Source: Kushneria indalinina DSM 14324
GTDB lineage: Bacteria > Pseudomonadota > Gammaproteobacteria > Pseudomonadales > Halomonadaceae
DNA length: 64,000 bases
NCBI RefSeq assembly: GCF_003385845.1
Contig: NZ_QRDJ01000007.1
Location: 709,380-773,379, forward strand
Direction of reading: 5' to 3'
Of the stretch, positions 28,665-36,537 are shown one piece after another. The notes below the pieces were generated by a model. That model made no database searches. It worked only from the letters and a program-made list of their open reading frames with translations, and was not told the DNA's origin. Every line of letters begins with the position of its first letter. Positions within the stretch are counted from its first letter, which is position 1. The position numbers and the translations under genes are program-made.

Positions 28665-28703
28665 TCCCACAATATGGGACGATCGTCTGCATATTGGGAT
28701 ATG
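28665..28703. promoter_or_regulatory. Nested inverted repeats upstream of iclR
   Basis: Contains TCCCA-N5-TGGGA, CATAT-N4-ATATG, the pair CAATATG-N13-CATATTG, and a central palindrome GACGATCGTC (28678-28687). It ends 25 bp before the iclR ATG, where an autoregulatory operator would be expected. Confidence 0.5.
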
Positions 28704-28728
28704 GCCGTTTCAGGCGTAGACTGACGGC

Positions 28729-29577
28729 ATGACAATGTCTCTTTCCACCCGTCCGACCGGCGCACAGGCCCTGATGCGCGGTTTGGCGGTCATCGATGCC
28801 GTGGCCGAAGGCCATCACGGTCTTGCCGCCATCGGCGAGCGCATCAATTGCACGCGCAGCACCACGCACCGTCTGGTGTCGGCGCTGGTCCATGCCGGCT
28901 ATCTGCGCCAGAGCCCGCAGGGCTACCAGCTGGGGCTGAAACTGGCCACACTTGGCGCGCATGCCCGTAAGCAGATGCCGCTGGCAGCGCTGGCCCGCCC
29001 GATCATCGAGGCGCTGGCTCAAAAGTGCGGCGACAGCGTGCACCTGGGCGTTCGCGACGGCGACGACGTGGTTTATCTCGACAAGGTGGCCGGGTCCCGC
29101 GGGCTCGAGATGCGCTCGCGCCCCGGGCTTCGTTTGCCGCTGGCACTGACCGGCGTGGGGCGGGCGCTGATGCTCGATCTCGACGAGGGCCAGTGGCAGC
29201 GGCTCTATACGCAGGCCCGTGCTCACCAGCAGCGCCAGTCCGAGGCACCCGTGGCCGGGCTGTCGCCGCTCGAGCCGCCCACCTGGCCGGATTACCAGAC
29301 ACGCCTGCTCGATTATCAAAAGACGGGTGTGGTGCTGGATCTGGAGGACAACGAGCGCGGCATTCGCTGCGTGGCCGCACCGGTGCGCGATGAGCAGGGC
29401 ATGATCGTCGCGGCGATCAGCATTGCCAGCGCCACGCCCTGGATGTCGGATGCGCGGCTGAGTGAGCTTGGCCCGAGCGTGCATGACGCCGCCGCCCAGT
29501 TATCACACCGGATTGCCCGGCCTGACCTTCACCCCGACGCTACCTTTTCTCCACCTGCGGGAGCTTTCCATGAATGA
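28729..29577 (+). CDS. IclR-family regulator of the galactonate cluster
   Basis: A 282-residue regulator. The N-terminal winged HTH (about 12-75, IDAVAEGHHGLAAIGERINCTRSTTHRLVSALV) is followed by the IclR effector domain (DSVHLGVRDGDDVVYLDKVAGSRGLEMRS..., GIRCVAAPVRDEQGMIVAAISIA). Its last codons overlap dgoK by 8 nt, so the regulator is in the catabolic operon. E. coli dgo is controlled by a GntR-type protein, so an IclR protein here is a replacement. Start may be the ATG at 28729 or 28735. Likely effector: galactonate or KDGal (inference). Confidence 0.9.
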   Translation: MTMSLSTRPTGAQALMRGLAVIDAVAEGHHGLAAIGERINCTRSTTHRLVSALVHAGYLRQSPQGYQLGLKLATLGAHARKQMPLAALARPIIEALAQKCGDSVHLGVRDGDDVVYLDKVAGSRGLEMRSRPGLRLPLALTGVGRALMLDLDEGQWQRLYTQARAHQQRQSEAPVAGLSPLEPPTWPDYQTRLLDYQKTGVVLDLEDNERGIRCVAAPVRDEQGMIVAAISIASATPWMSDARLSELGPSVHDAAAQLSHRIARPDLHPDATFSPPAGAFHE

Positions 29578-30538
29578 CGCCTCTCCCTGTCTGATCGCGC
29601 TCGACTGGGGCACCTCCACGCTGCGCGCCTGGCTGCTCGATGACCAGGGCCGGGTGCTGGACAGCCGCCACGAGCCTTGGGGCATCCTGCATACGCCGGA
29701 GGGCGACTTCGCCCGCGCCTATCAAACGGTGGTCGGTGAATGGCGCGACGCCCACCCCGATCTGCCGGCGCTGGCCTGCGGCATGATCGGCAGCCGCGGC
29801 GGCTGGCACGAAGTGCCCTATGTGGATGCCCCGGCCGATGCCGATGCCATCGCCGCCGGCCTGGTCACCATCGACACCGGCATTGATCATTTGTCGCTGG
29901 TGCCTGGCATCATGCAGCACAACAACGCCGAGACCGGTGCTTTGCCCAACGTCATGCGCGGCGAGGAAACCCAGCTGCTGGGCGTCATGGCACGTTACCC
30001 GGCGCTCGCCCGAAAGGCGCTGTTGATCATGCCCGGCACCCACAGCAAGTGGGCGCTGGTCGAGCGCGAGCGGCTGGTTGAATTCACCACCCACATGACC
30101 GGTGAGCTCTACGCCGTGCTGCGCGAGCACTCGATCCTGGGCCGCCCGGCCGCCGAGTGTCATGAAGATGCCACGGATGCGGCCAGCCAGAAGGCCTTCG
30201 ATGAGGGGCTCAAAAACGCCTTTGACGCCGGCAGCGCGGGCTTGTCCGGGCAGCTTTTCAGCGTGCGCAGCCGCGTGCTGGCCGGTGAGCTTGCCCCTGC
30301 GGCAAGCCTTGCCTATCTCTCGGGGCTTCTGATCGGCGAGGAAGTGCGCAGTGCGACAGCAGCACTCGGCGATCAGCCCTGCCCACCGCTGGCTTTGATC
30401 GGCGATGACGCCCTGTGCCGGCGCTACCGTCAGGCGCTGTCGCGTTTTGAATGTCCTGATGTCGAGACCATTAATGACGCCAGCGTCAGCGGGTTGATGA
30501 GCATTGCCCGCCGTGCCGGTTTGATTGCCCCGGCCTGA
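29570..30538 (+). CDS. dgoK: 2-dehydro-3-deoxygalactonokinase
   Basis: Phosphorylates 2-keto-3-deoxygalactonate to the 6-phosphate. The 322-residue DgoK family protein has ALDWGTSTLRAWLLD (about 8-22), CGMIGSRGGWHEVPY, MPGTHSKWALVE and a C-terminal ALIGDDALCRRYRQAL segment. The ATG at 29570 overlaps iclR by 8 nt and follows GGGAG; the open frame to 29462 is iclR shadow. It is followed 36 bp later by dgoA. Confidence 0.95.
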   Translation: MNDASPCLIALDWGTSTLRAWLLDDQGRVLDSRHEPWGILHTPEGDFARAYQTVVGEWRDAHPDLPALACGMIGSRGGWHEVPYVDAPADADAIAAGLVTIDTGIDHLSLVPGIMQHNNAETGALPNVMRGEETQLLGVMARYPALARKALLIMPGTHSKWALVERERLVEFTTHMTGELYAVLREHSILGRPAAECHEDATDAASQKAFDEGLKNAFDAGSAGLSGQLFSVRSRVLAGELAPAASLAYLSGLLIGEEVRSATAALGDQPCPPLALIGDDALCRRYRQALSRFECPDVETINDASVSGLMSIARRAGLIAPA

Positions 30539-30574
30539 TGGCCTCGATGTTTCAAGCTCACAAAGGAGCAGACC

Positions 30575-31198
30575 ATGTTGAATCAGTATCTGGAGACCCT
30601 GCCGCTGATCGCGATTTTGCGCGGCGTGACGCAAAACGAGGTCGAGCCCATCGGCCAGGCCCTTTATGACGCCGGCTTTCGCATCATGGAGGTACCGCTC
30701 AACTCGCCCGAGCCGCTGGAGAGCATCGTGCGACTGGATCGGGCACTGGGTGACAAGTGCCTGATCGGTGCCGGGACGGTGACCAGCGTGCAGCAGGTGC
30801 GCGATGTGGCGCACGCCGGCGGCAAGCTGATCGTCTCACCACACGGCGATACTCGCGTCATCCAGTCCGCGAAGGCGGCCGGCCTGGTCAGCGCGCCGGG
30901 CGTGGCCACGCCGACCGAGGCCTTTGCCGCGCTCAATGCCGGCGCCGATGTGCTCAAGATGTTCCCCGCCGAGCAGCTGGGGCCCAAGGTGATCAAGGCC
31001 TGGCGTGCCGTGCTGCCGCCCGAGGTGGCGCTGCTGCCGGTGGGCGGGATCACGCCGGACAACATGCAGGAGTTTGTCGATGCCGGTGCCGGTGGTTTCG
31101 GGCTGGGTTCGGCGCTCTACAAGCCCGGCATGAGCGCGGAAGAGGTCGGTCGCAACGCCCGTGCCTTTGCGGACGCCTGGCAGGCGCTCAAGCGCTGA
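30575..31198 (+). CDS. dgoA: 2-dehydro-3-deoxy-6-phosphogalactonate aldolase
   Basis: Cleaves KDPGal to pyruvate and glyceraldehyde 3-phosphate. The 207-residue class I aldolase of the KDPG/KDPGal family has the general base Glu39 (FRIMEVPLNS), SPHGDTRVI, and the Schiff-base Lys128 in GADVLKMFPAEQLG. The ending with VGGITPDNM and GFGLGSALYKPG is typical. GGAGCAG precedes the ATG. Its E. coli namesake has nearly the same length. Confidence 0.95.
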   Translation: MLNQYLETLPLIAILRGVTQNEVEPIGQALYDAGFRIMEVPLNSPEPLESIVRLDRALGDKCLIGAGTVTSVQQVRDVAHAGGKLIVSPHGDTRVIQSAKAAGLVSAPGVATPTEAFAALNAGADVLKMFPAEQLGPKVIKAWRAVLPPEVALLPVGGITPDNMQEFVDAGAGGFGLGSALYKPGMSAEEVGRNARAFADAWQALKR

Positions 31199-31302
31199 GA
31201 TCTTTCCTATCAACTGCTGGCTGATCAGACCCGGGCGGAGCACGCCTCGACGGATCAAAACCTGACGGATCCCTTTTTGACCATGAACTGCCGAGTACTG
31301 TC

Positions 31303-32451
31303 ATGAAAATTACCCGACTGGAAACCTTCATCGTGCCGCCGCGCTGGTGCTTCCTGAAAATCGAGACCGACGAGGGCTTTGTCGGCTGGGGCGAGCCGGT
31401 GGTGGAAGGGCGCGCCCACAGCGTGGCCGCAGCGGTGGACGAGCTGGCCGACTATCTGATCGGCAAGGACCCGCGCCACATCGAGGATCACTGGACGGTG
31501 ATGTATCGCGGCGGGTTCTATCGCGGCGGCGCCATCCACATGAGCGCGCTGGCCGGTATCGACCAGGCCCTGTGGGACATCAAGGGCAAGGTACTGGGCG
31601 TGCCGGTGCATGAGCTGCTGGGTGGGGCGGTGCGCGATCGTATCCGCGTCTACTCCTGGATCGGCGGCGATCGCCCGGGTGATACCGCGCGCATGGCAAA
31701 GGAGCGCATGGACGGCGGCTTCACCGCCATCAAGATGAACGCCTCCGAGGAGATGCAGTTCATCGATACCTTCGACAAGGTCGATGCGGTGCTGGCCAAT
31801 GTCTCGGCGATTCGTGATGCGGTCGGCCCGCACTTTGGCATCGGCGTGGACTTCCATGGCCGGGTGCACAAGCCGATGGCCAAGGTGCTGATGAAGGAGC
31901 TTGAGCCCTATCGCCTGATGTTCGTCGAAGAGCCGGTGCTCAGCGAACACGCCGAGGCGCTCAAGGAGATCGCGCCACTGTCCAACATCCCGATCGCGCT
32001 GGGGGAACGGCTCTTCTCGCGCTGGGACTTCAAGCAGATTCTCGCCGGCGGTTACGTGGACATCATCCAGCCCGACCCGTCCCACTCCGGCGGCATCACG
32101 GAGACGCGCAAGATCGCCAACATGGCCGAGGCCTATGACGTGGCGCTCGCCCTGCACTGTCCGCTGGGGCCGATCGCGCTGGCCGCCAACCTGCAGCTCG
32201 ACGCCAACTGCTACAACGCCTTCATCCAGGAGCAGAGCCTGGGCATTCACTACAACCAGGGCAATGACCTGCTCGACTACGTCAAGAACCCCGAAGTGTT
32301 CGCCTATGAAGACGGCTATGTGAAGATCCCGCAGGGGCCGGGCCTGGGTGTCGAGGTCAACGAGGACTACGTACGCGAGCGCGCCGAGATTGGTCATCGC
32401 TGGCGCAATCCGATCTGGCGTCACGCCGACGGCAGCTTTGCCGAGTGGTAA
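31303..32451 (+). CDS. dgoD: D-galactonate dehydratase
   Basis: Enolase-superfamily enzyme that dehydrates D-galactonate to 2-keto-3-deoxygalactonate. It has 382 residues. Magnesium ligands Asp183, Glu209 and Glu235 (GVDFHG, FVEEPV, ALGERLF) and catalytic His185 and His285 (LHCPLGPI) fall at the same numbers as in E. coli DgoD. This numbering match makes the function one of the safest calls in the window. Last gene of the dgo set; a hairpin follows. Confidence 0.96.
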   Translation: MKITRLETFIVPPRWCFLKIETDEGFVGWGEPVVEGRAHSVAAAVDELADYLIGKDPRHIEDHWTVMYRGGFYRGGAIHMSALAGIDQALWDIKGKVLGVPVHELLGGAVRDRIRVYSWIGGDRPGDTARMAKERMDGGFTAIKMNASEEMQFIDTFDKVDAVLANVSAIRDAVGPHFGIGVDFHGRVHKPMAKVLMKELEPYRLMFVEEPVLSEHAEALKEIAPLSNIPIALGERLFSRWDFKQILAGGYVDIIQPDPSHSGGITETRKIANMAEAYDVALALHCPLGPIALAANLQLDANCYNAFIQEQSLGIHYNQGNDLLDYVKNPEVFAYEDGYVKIPQGPGLGVEVNEDYVRERAEIGHRWRNPIWRHADGSFAEW

Positions 32452-32486
32452 GTGTGTCGCACTGACAACGCTGCGAATGCGCGTCA

Positions 32487-32521
32487 CAATGGGGCCGGCG
32501 TCAGCGTCGGCCCCATTGTTG
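32487..32521 (+). terminator. Terminator-like hairpin after dgoD
   Basis: A 14-bp arm from CAATGGGGCCG pairs with CGGCCCCATTG on the other side (one mismatch near the TCAG loop). Only TTGTTGG follows, so the T tract is weak. Confidence 0.65.
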
Positions 32522-32704
32522 GTTGCCGTGGCGTGTTCAAGGGGTGGCTAAAAGCCGCGTTTGTGCCAAGCGCGATACGGCATGAGTCGAGTATGATGCA
32601 TGGCATTAGTCACGGCCGCGGCCCCGGAGGGGCACTGTCATCCGGGCGCTTGCCCTGTTCGATGACGGCCGGTAAAGCACATTTTTGACGAAAGGACGGT
32701 TCAA

Positions 32705-33871
32705 GTGAAAATTGCAGTTGCAGGCACCGGCTATGTGGGCCTTTCCAACGCCATGCTGCTGGCGCAGCACCATGAAGTGGTCGCGGTTGATATCGTGTCC
32801 GAGAAGGTCGAGCGCCTCAACAAGGGCCAATCGCCCATCGAGGATGCGGAAATCTCGGATTTTCTGGCCAACCGTGCACTGAATTTCACTGCCACCCTGG
32901 ACAAGGAAGCGGCCTATCGCGATGCGGCGTTTGTGATTATCGCCACGCCCACCGATTACGACCCCCAGACCAACTACTTCAACACCAAAAGCGTCGAGTC
33001 GGTCATTGATGATGTCATGGCGATCAATCCCGATGCCGTGATGTTGATCAAATCCACCGTACCGGTGGGCTATACCCGCGAGGCCTGCGAGCGCTTCAAT
33101 ACCCAAAACCTGATGTTCTCGCCGGAATTTCTGCGCGAGGGCAAGGCGCTGTACGACAACCTGCATCCGTCACGCATCATCGTCGGCGAGCGCTCCGAGC
33201 GCGCCGAGCAGTTCGCCAACATGCTGAAAGAGGGCGCGGTCAAGCAGGACATCCCCACGCTTTTGGTCGACAGCACCGAAGCCGAGGCGATCAAGCTTTT
33301 CTCCAATACCTATCTCGCCATGCGCGTGGCGTATTTCAACGAGCTGGATACCTACGCCGAGACCCACGGCCTTAATGCCCGTCAGATCATCGACGGCGTC
33401 GGCCTCGACCCGCGCATCGGCAATCACTACAACAACCCGAGCTTTGGTTACGGCGGCTACTGCCTGCCCAAGGACACCCGTCAGCTGCTGGCCAACTATC
33501 AGAACGTGCCCAACAATCTGATTCAGGCCATTGTGGAGGCCAACCGCACCCGCAAGGACTTCGTGGCCGAGGCGATTCTGCGTCGCCAGCCTAAGGTCGT
33601 CGGCGTGTATCGTCTGGTGATGAAAAGTGGCTCCGACAACTTCCGCGCCAGTGCCATGCAGGGCGTGATGAAGCGTATCAAGGCCAAGGGCGTCGAAGTC
33701 ATCGTCTATGAGCCGAGCCTGTCGGAAGCGGAGTTTTTCAACTCACGCGTGATCACCGATTTCGAGGCGTTCAAGGCCGAGGCCGATGTCATCATCGCCA
33801 ACCGGATGTTGCCGGAGCTTGAGGACGTGAAGGACAAGATCTACACCCGCGATCTGTTTCACACTGACTGA
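32705..33871 (+). CDS. ugd: UDP-glucose/GDP-mannose dehydrogenase family, probable UDP-glucose 6-dehydrogenase
   Basis: NAD-dependent four-electron oxidation of a nucleotide sugar to the uronate. It has 388 residues. The Rossmann motif is [10 protein letters not shown] (7-16); the catalytic Cys253 is in GGYCLPKDT; Glu141 (SPEFLREG) and Lys197 ([10 protein letters not shown]) complete the site. Length and motifs match the shorter E. coli Ugd type. The start is a GTG at 32705 with AAAGGACGG upstream. UDP-glucuronate would feed capsule or exopolysaccharide; no glycosyltransferases are adjacent, but a flippase lies about 10 kb further on. Confidence 0.93.
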   Translation: MKIAVAGTGYVGLSNAMLLAQHHEVVAVDIVSEKVERLNKGQSPIEDAEISDFLANRALNFTATLDKEAAYRDAAFVIIATPTDYDPQTNYFNTKSVESVIDDVMAINPDAVMLIKSTVPVGYTREACERFNTQNLMFSPEFLREGKALYDNLHPSRIIVGERSERAEQFANMLKEGAVKQDIPTLLVDSTEAEAIKLFSNTYLAMRVAYFNELDTYAETHGLNARQIIDGVGLDPRIGNHYNNPSFGYGGYCLPKDTRQLLANYQNVPNNLIQAIVEANRTRKDFVAEAILRRQPKVVGVYRLVMKSGSDNFRASAMQGVMKRIKAKGVEVIVYEPSLSEAEFFNSRVITDFEAFKAEADVIIANRMLPELEDVKDKIYTRDLFHTD

Positions 33872-33897
33872 TCCCGCTAGATCGCCGTCTGTCCATG

Positions 33898-33924
33898 AAA
33901 ACCATCCTTCGGGATGGTTTTTTT
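33898..33924 (+). terminator. Intrinsic terminator of ugd
   Basis: AAACCATCC pairs with GGATGGTTT around TTCG-type loop bases, continuing into seven T. A textbook terminator. Confidence 0.92.
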
Positions 33925-33954
33925 GTGTCTGCTTAAGTCAATGCCTGTTGCAAT

Positions 33955-33973
33955 GCATATGCGAATCGTTTTC
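33955..33973. promoter_or_regulatory. Fur-box-like site upstream of TonB receptor
   Basis: The 19-mer from 33955 agrees with the classic Fur consensus at about 12 of 19 positions, including the core GAATCGTTTTC. It lies 135 bp before a TonB-dependent receptor of the siderophore type. Confidence 0.45.
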
Positions 33974-34108
33974 AAATGCACAAAATTTGCGCCGGGTGCC
34001 CCACCGTGGGCGAAGCGGATAAAAAAGACCGTGCGTGGCAGACAAACAGCAGCACAGTGCCACGATGCACTCGGCGTCGGACACGAACAATTAACGGGAT
34101 TCAGGGCA

Positions 34109-36322
34109 ATGACAAGGGAACAGGATTACGGGCGCCGGCTGATACAGCGCGTGGCGGCAGGCGTTGTGACGGGCAGCGTGGTGGTGACCGGTGCGGCAAC
34201 TGCTGCAGAGCAGGATGGCAGTCTGGATACCATCACGGTCACCAGTACGGCCATCGAGACTGCTGGCGACACACCACCGCCGGCTTATGCCGGCGGGCAG
34301 GTCGCCACCGGCGGGCGGCTGGGCATTCTCGGCGAGCAGGACGCCATGAATGTGCCGTTCAGTGTCATCAGCTACACCGCTGAGCTGATCGAAAACCAGC
34401 AGGCCGATACCGTCGGTGACGTGCTGCAAAATGATGCCTCGGTCATGGTCGGCACCGGCTTTGGCAACTATTCCGAATCCTTCAAGATTCGTGGCTTTAA
34501 TCTTTACAACGACGATATTGCCTATGGCGGCCTGTACGGTGTACTGCCGCGCCAGATCGTGGCCAGCGACATCGCCAGCCGCGTGGAACTCTTCAAGGGG
34601 GCCAGCGCCTTTGCCAATGGCGTCCCGGCCGGTGGCACCGGTGTGGGCGGGTCGGTCAATATCGAGCCCAAACGAGCTACCGATGTGCCCATCAATCGAC
34701 TCTCTACCGGCTATACCAGTGACGGCTATATCGAATCCGGCGTGGATATCGGACGTCGCTTTGGCGAGGGCAATGAATTCGGCGCTCGACTGACGCTCAA
34801 GCGCGGGCGAGGCGACACGGCCATCGACGATGGCGAGCGCGAAAACACTCTGGCGCTGCTGGGGCTTGATTATGATGGCGGCGATGATCGACTTTCGTTC
34901 GATCTGGGCCATCAGAAAACCGTCATCGATAGTGATCGTCTCAATCTGAGCCTCGGTTACGATGATGGGTCAGTGCCCGACGTCCCGGATAGTGATGCCA
35001 ACTATGTGCCGGGCTGGAACCGTTCAAGCCTTGAAACCACCTTCGCCATGGTGCGCGGCGAGCATGATTTCAATGACGACTGGACCGGCTATGTGGCGCT
35101 GGGCGGCAACCGGACCCACGAACGCAGCCTGGCAGGGACAGTGACGCTGGCCGACGAAGACGGCAACGGCACCGTAGGGCAGCTGGATACGGCCTATCAG
35201 TCGGAGTCGCTGGCCAGCCAGATCGGTCTGCGCGGGGAGCTCAAGACCGGGCCGGTTTCACATCAGCTTAACCTGGGCTACTCCAGCGTCTATTCGCGTC
35301 AGGACGTCGCGTACGAATACCCTGATACCGGGCTCTTTCCCGATCCAGCCACCAATCTATACGATCCGATCGCCGTCGATCAGCGCCCGGAGAACGTGGC
35401 CTTTGGCGATGTAGGCAATCCCAATACGACCGGTCGAACCTACAACAATGGCGTGTCGCTCTCCGACACGCTGGGCTTTATTGATGATCGCCTGCTGCTG
35501 ACGCTGGGTGCGCGCTATCAGGAGATCGAGGTCAATAACTATGATGGCACTACCGGGACACGCAGCAGTCATTTCGGCGAATCCCGCGTAACGCCGATTT
35601 ATGGATTGCTCTACAAGGCCACCGACAATATCTCGCTGTACGCCAACCATATTGAAGCGCTTCAGGCCGGGGAGTCGGCACCCTTTACCAATGGCACTGC
35701 CAATATCACCAACGCTGGTGAAGTGCTGGGGATCGTACGTTCCAAACAGGATGAGGTCGGTGCCAAGTTCGATTACGGCAACATTGGCGGCGGTATCGCC
35801 CTGTTCCAGATCGAGCAGCCTCAGGTCGCTATCGACAGCAACAATACTGCAGGTTACGACGGCGAGCAGCGCAATCGCGGTATCGAAACCAGCCTTTATG
35901 GTGAGCCGGTCGAAGGCGTGCGACTGCTGGCCAGCGCCACCTGGATGGACCCTGAGCTGCGCGACACCACCGATGGCACCAACGATGGCAACGACGCGCC
36001 GGGCGTGGCCGGCTATCGCTACGTGCTGGGGGGGGAGTGGGACCTGCCGAATGTGCAGAATCTGACCGCCACCGGCCGCGTGATCCGTACCGGTTCGCAG
36101 TATGTGGATGAGGCCAACAATCTGAAAGTGGACCCCTGGACGCGCCTGGATCTGGGCCTTCGCTATACCATGCCATTCAACGAAGGGAGCCTGATCTGGC
36201 GTGCCAACGTCGAGAATGTCACCGATGAAGAGTACTGGGCGTCCGCGGCCACGACAGGGTCACCAACGCTTTGGCAGGGCGAGCCCCGTACCTTCAAGCT
36301 CTCGGCCACGCTGGATTTTTAA
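34109..36322 (+). CDS. TonB-dependent siderophore receptor
   Basis: A 737-residue outer-membrane receptor. A signal-like N-terminus (RLIQRVAAGVVTGSVVVTGAATAAE) leads to a TonB-box-like segment (LDTITVTSTAI), then the plug (MNVPFSVISYTAELIENQQADTVGDVLQNDASVMV, FKIRGFNLYN, RVELFKGASAFANGVPAGGTGVGGSVNIEPKRA), then a 22-strand barrel ending in Phe (LSATLDF). The plug is that of the TonB-siderophor family. The ATG at 34109 is preferred over the long open frame to 33914, which runs through the Fur-like box. The ligand is not deducible; no siderophore genes are adjacent. Confidence 0.92.
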   Translation: MTREQDYGRRLIQRVAAGVVTGSVVVTGAATAAEQDGSLDTITVTSTAIETAGDTPPPAYAGGQVATGGRLGILGEQDAMNVPFSVISYTAELIENQQADTVGDVLQNDASVMVGTGFGNYSESFKIRGFNLYNDDIAYGGLYGVLPRQIVASDIASRVELFKGASAFANGVPAGGTGVGGSVNIEPKRATDVPINRLSTGYTSDGYIESGVDIGRRFGEGNEFGARLTLKRGRGDTAIDDGERENTLALLGLDYDGGDDRLSFDLGHQKTVIDSDRLNLSLGYDDGSVPDVPDSDANYVPGWNRSSLETTFAMVRGEHDFNDDWTGYVALGGNRTHERSLAGTVTLADEDGNGTVGQLDTAYQSESLASQIGLRGELKTGPVSHQLNLGYSSVYSRQDVAYEYPDTGLFPDPATNLYDPIAVDQRPENVAFGDVGNPNTTGRTYNNGVSLSDTLGFIDDRLLLTLGARYQEIEVNNYDGTTGTRSSHFGESRVTPIYGLLYKATDNISLYANHIEALQAGESAPFTNGTANITNAGEVLGIVRSKQDEVGAKFDYGNIGGGIALFQIEQPQVAIDSNNTAGYDGEQRNRGIETSLYGEPVEGVRLLASATWMDPELRDTTDGTNDGNDAPGVAGYRYVLGGEWDLPNVQNLTATGRVIRTGSQYVDEANNLKVDPWTRLDLGLRYTMPFNEGSLIWRANVENVTDEEYWASAATTGSPTLWQGEPRTFKLSATLDF

Positions 36323-36350
36323 TTCTTCTCCACGAATATCTCATGGCACC

Positions 36351-36376
36351 AGCCGGCCCTTCGGGGCCGGCTTTTT
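36351..36376 (+). terminator. Intrinsic terminator of the TonB receptor
   Basis: AGCCGGCCC pairs with GGGCCGGCT around TTCG, followed by T's, 28 bp after the stop. Confidence 0.9.
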
Positions 36377-36537
36377 CATGCCCTGATGCTGGGCGATACC
36401 GCCGTTGATCGTTACCTGATTCAGGAAGCTTCGACCCACGGGCGACAATGTCGTCACCATCGCCTTTCTGTTATGTTCGCGCTGTTGCGGGGCGCCCGGT
36501 ACGCTCTGCCTTCCTGTCACCCGTGGATGCCAGCGCC

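Larger units (their letters stand above)
28428..28728. promoter_or_regulatory. Divergent dctP / iclR control region
   Basis: This 301-bp gap contains two operator-like regions. CCCTATC-TT-GATAGGG (28498-28513) is on the dctP side. A nested set is on the iclR side: TCCCA-CAATA-TGGGA (28665-28679), CATAT-TGGG-ATATG (28690-28703), and CAATATG (28670-28676) facing CATATTG (28690-28696). The IclR protein encoded here is the natural candidate regulator of both units. Confidence 0.5.
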
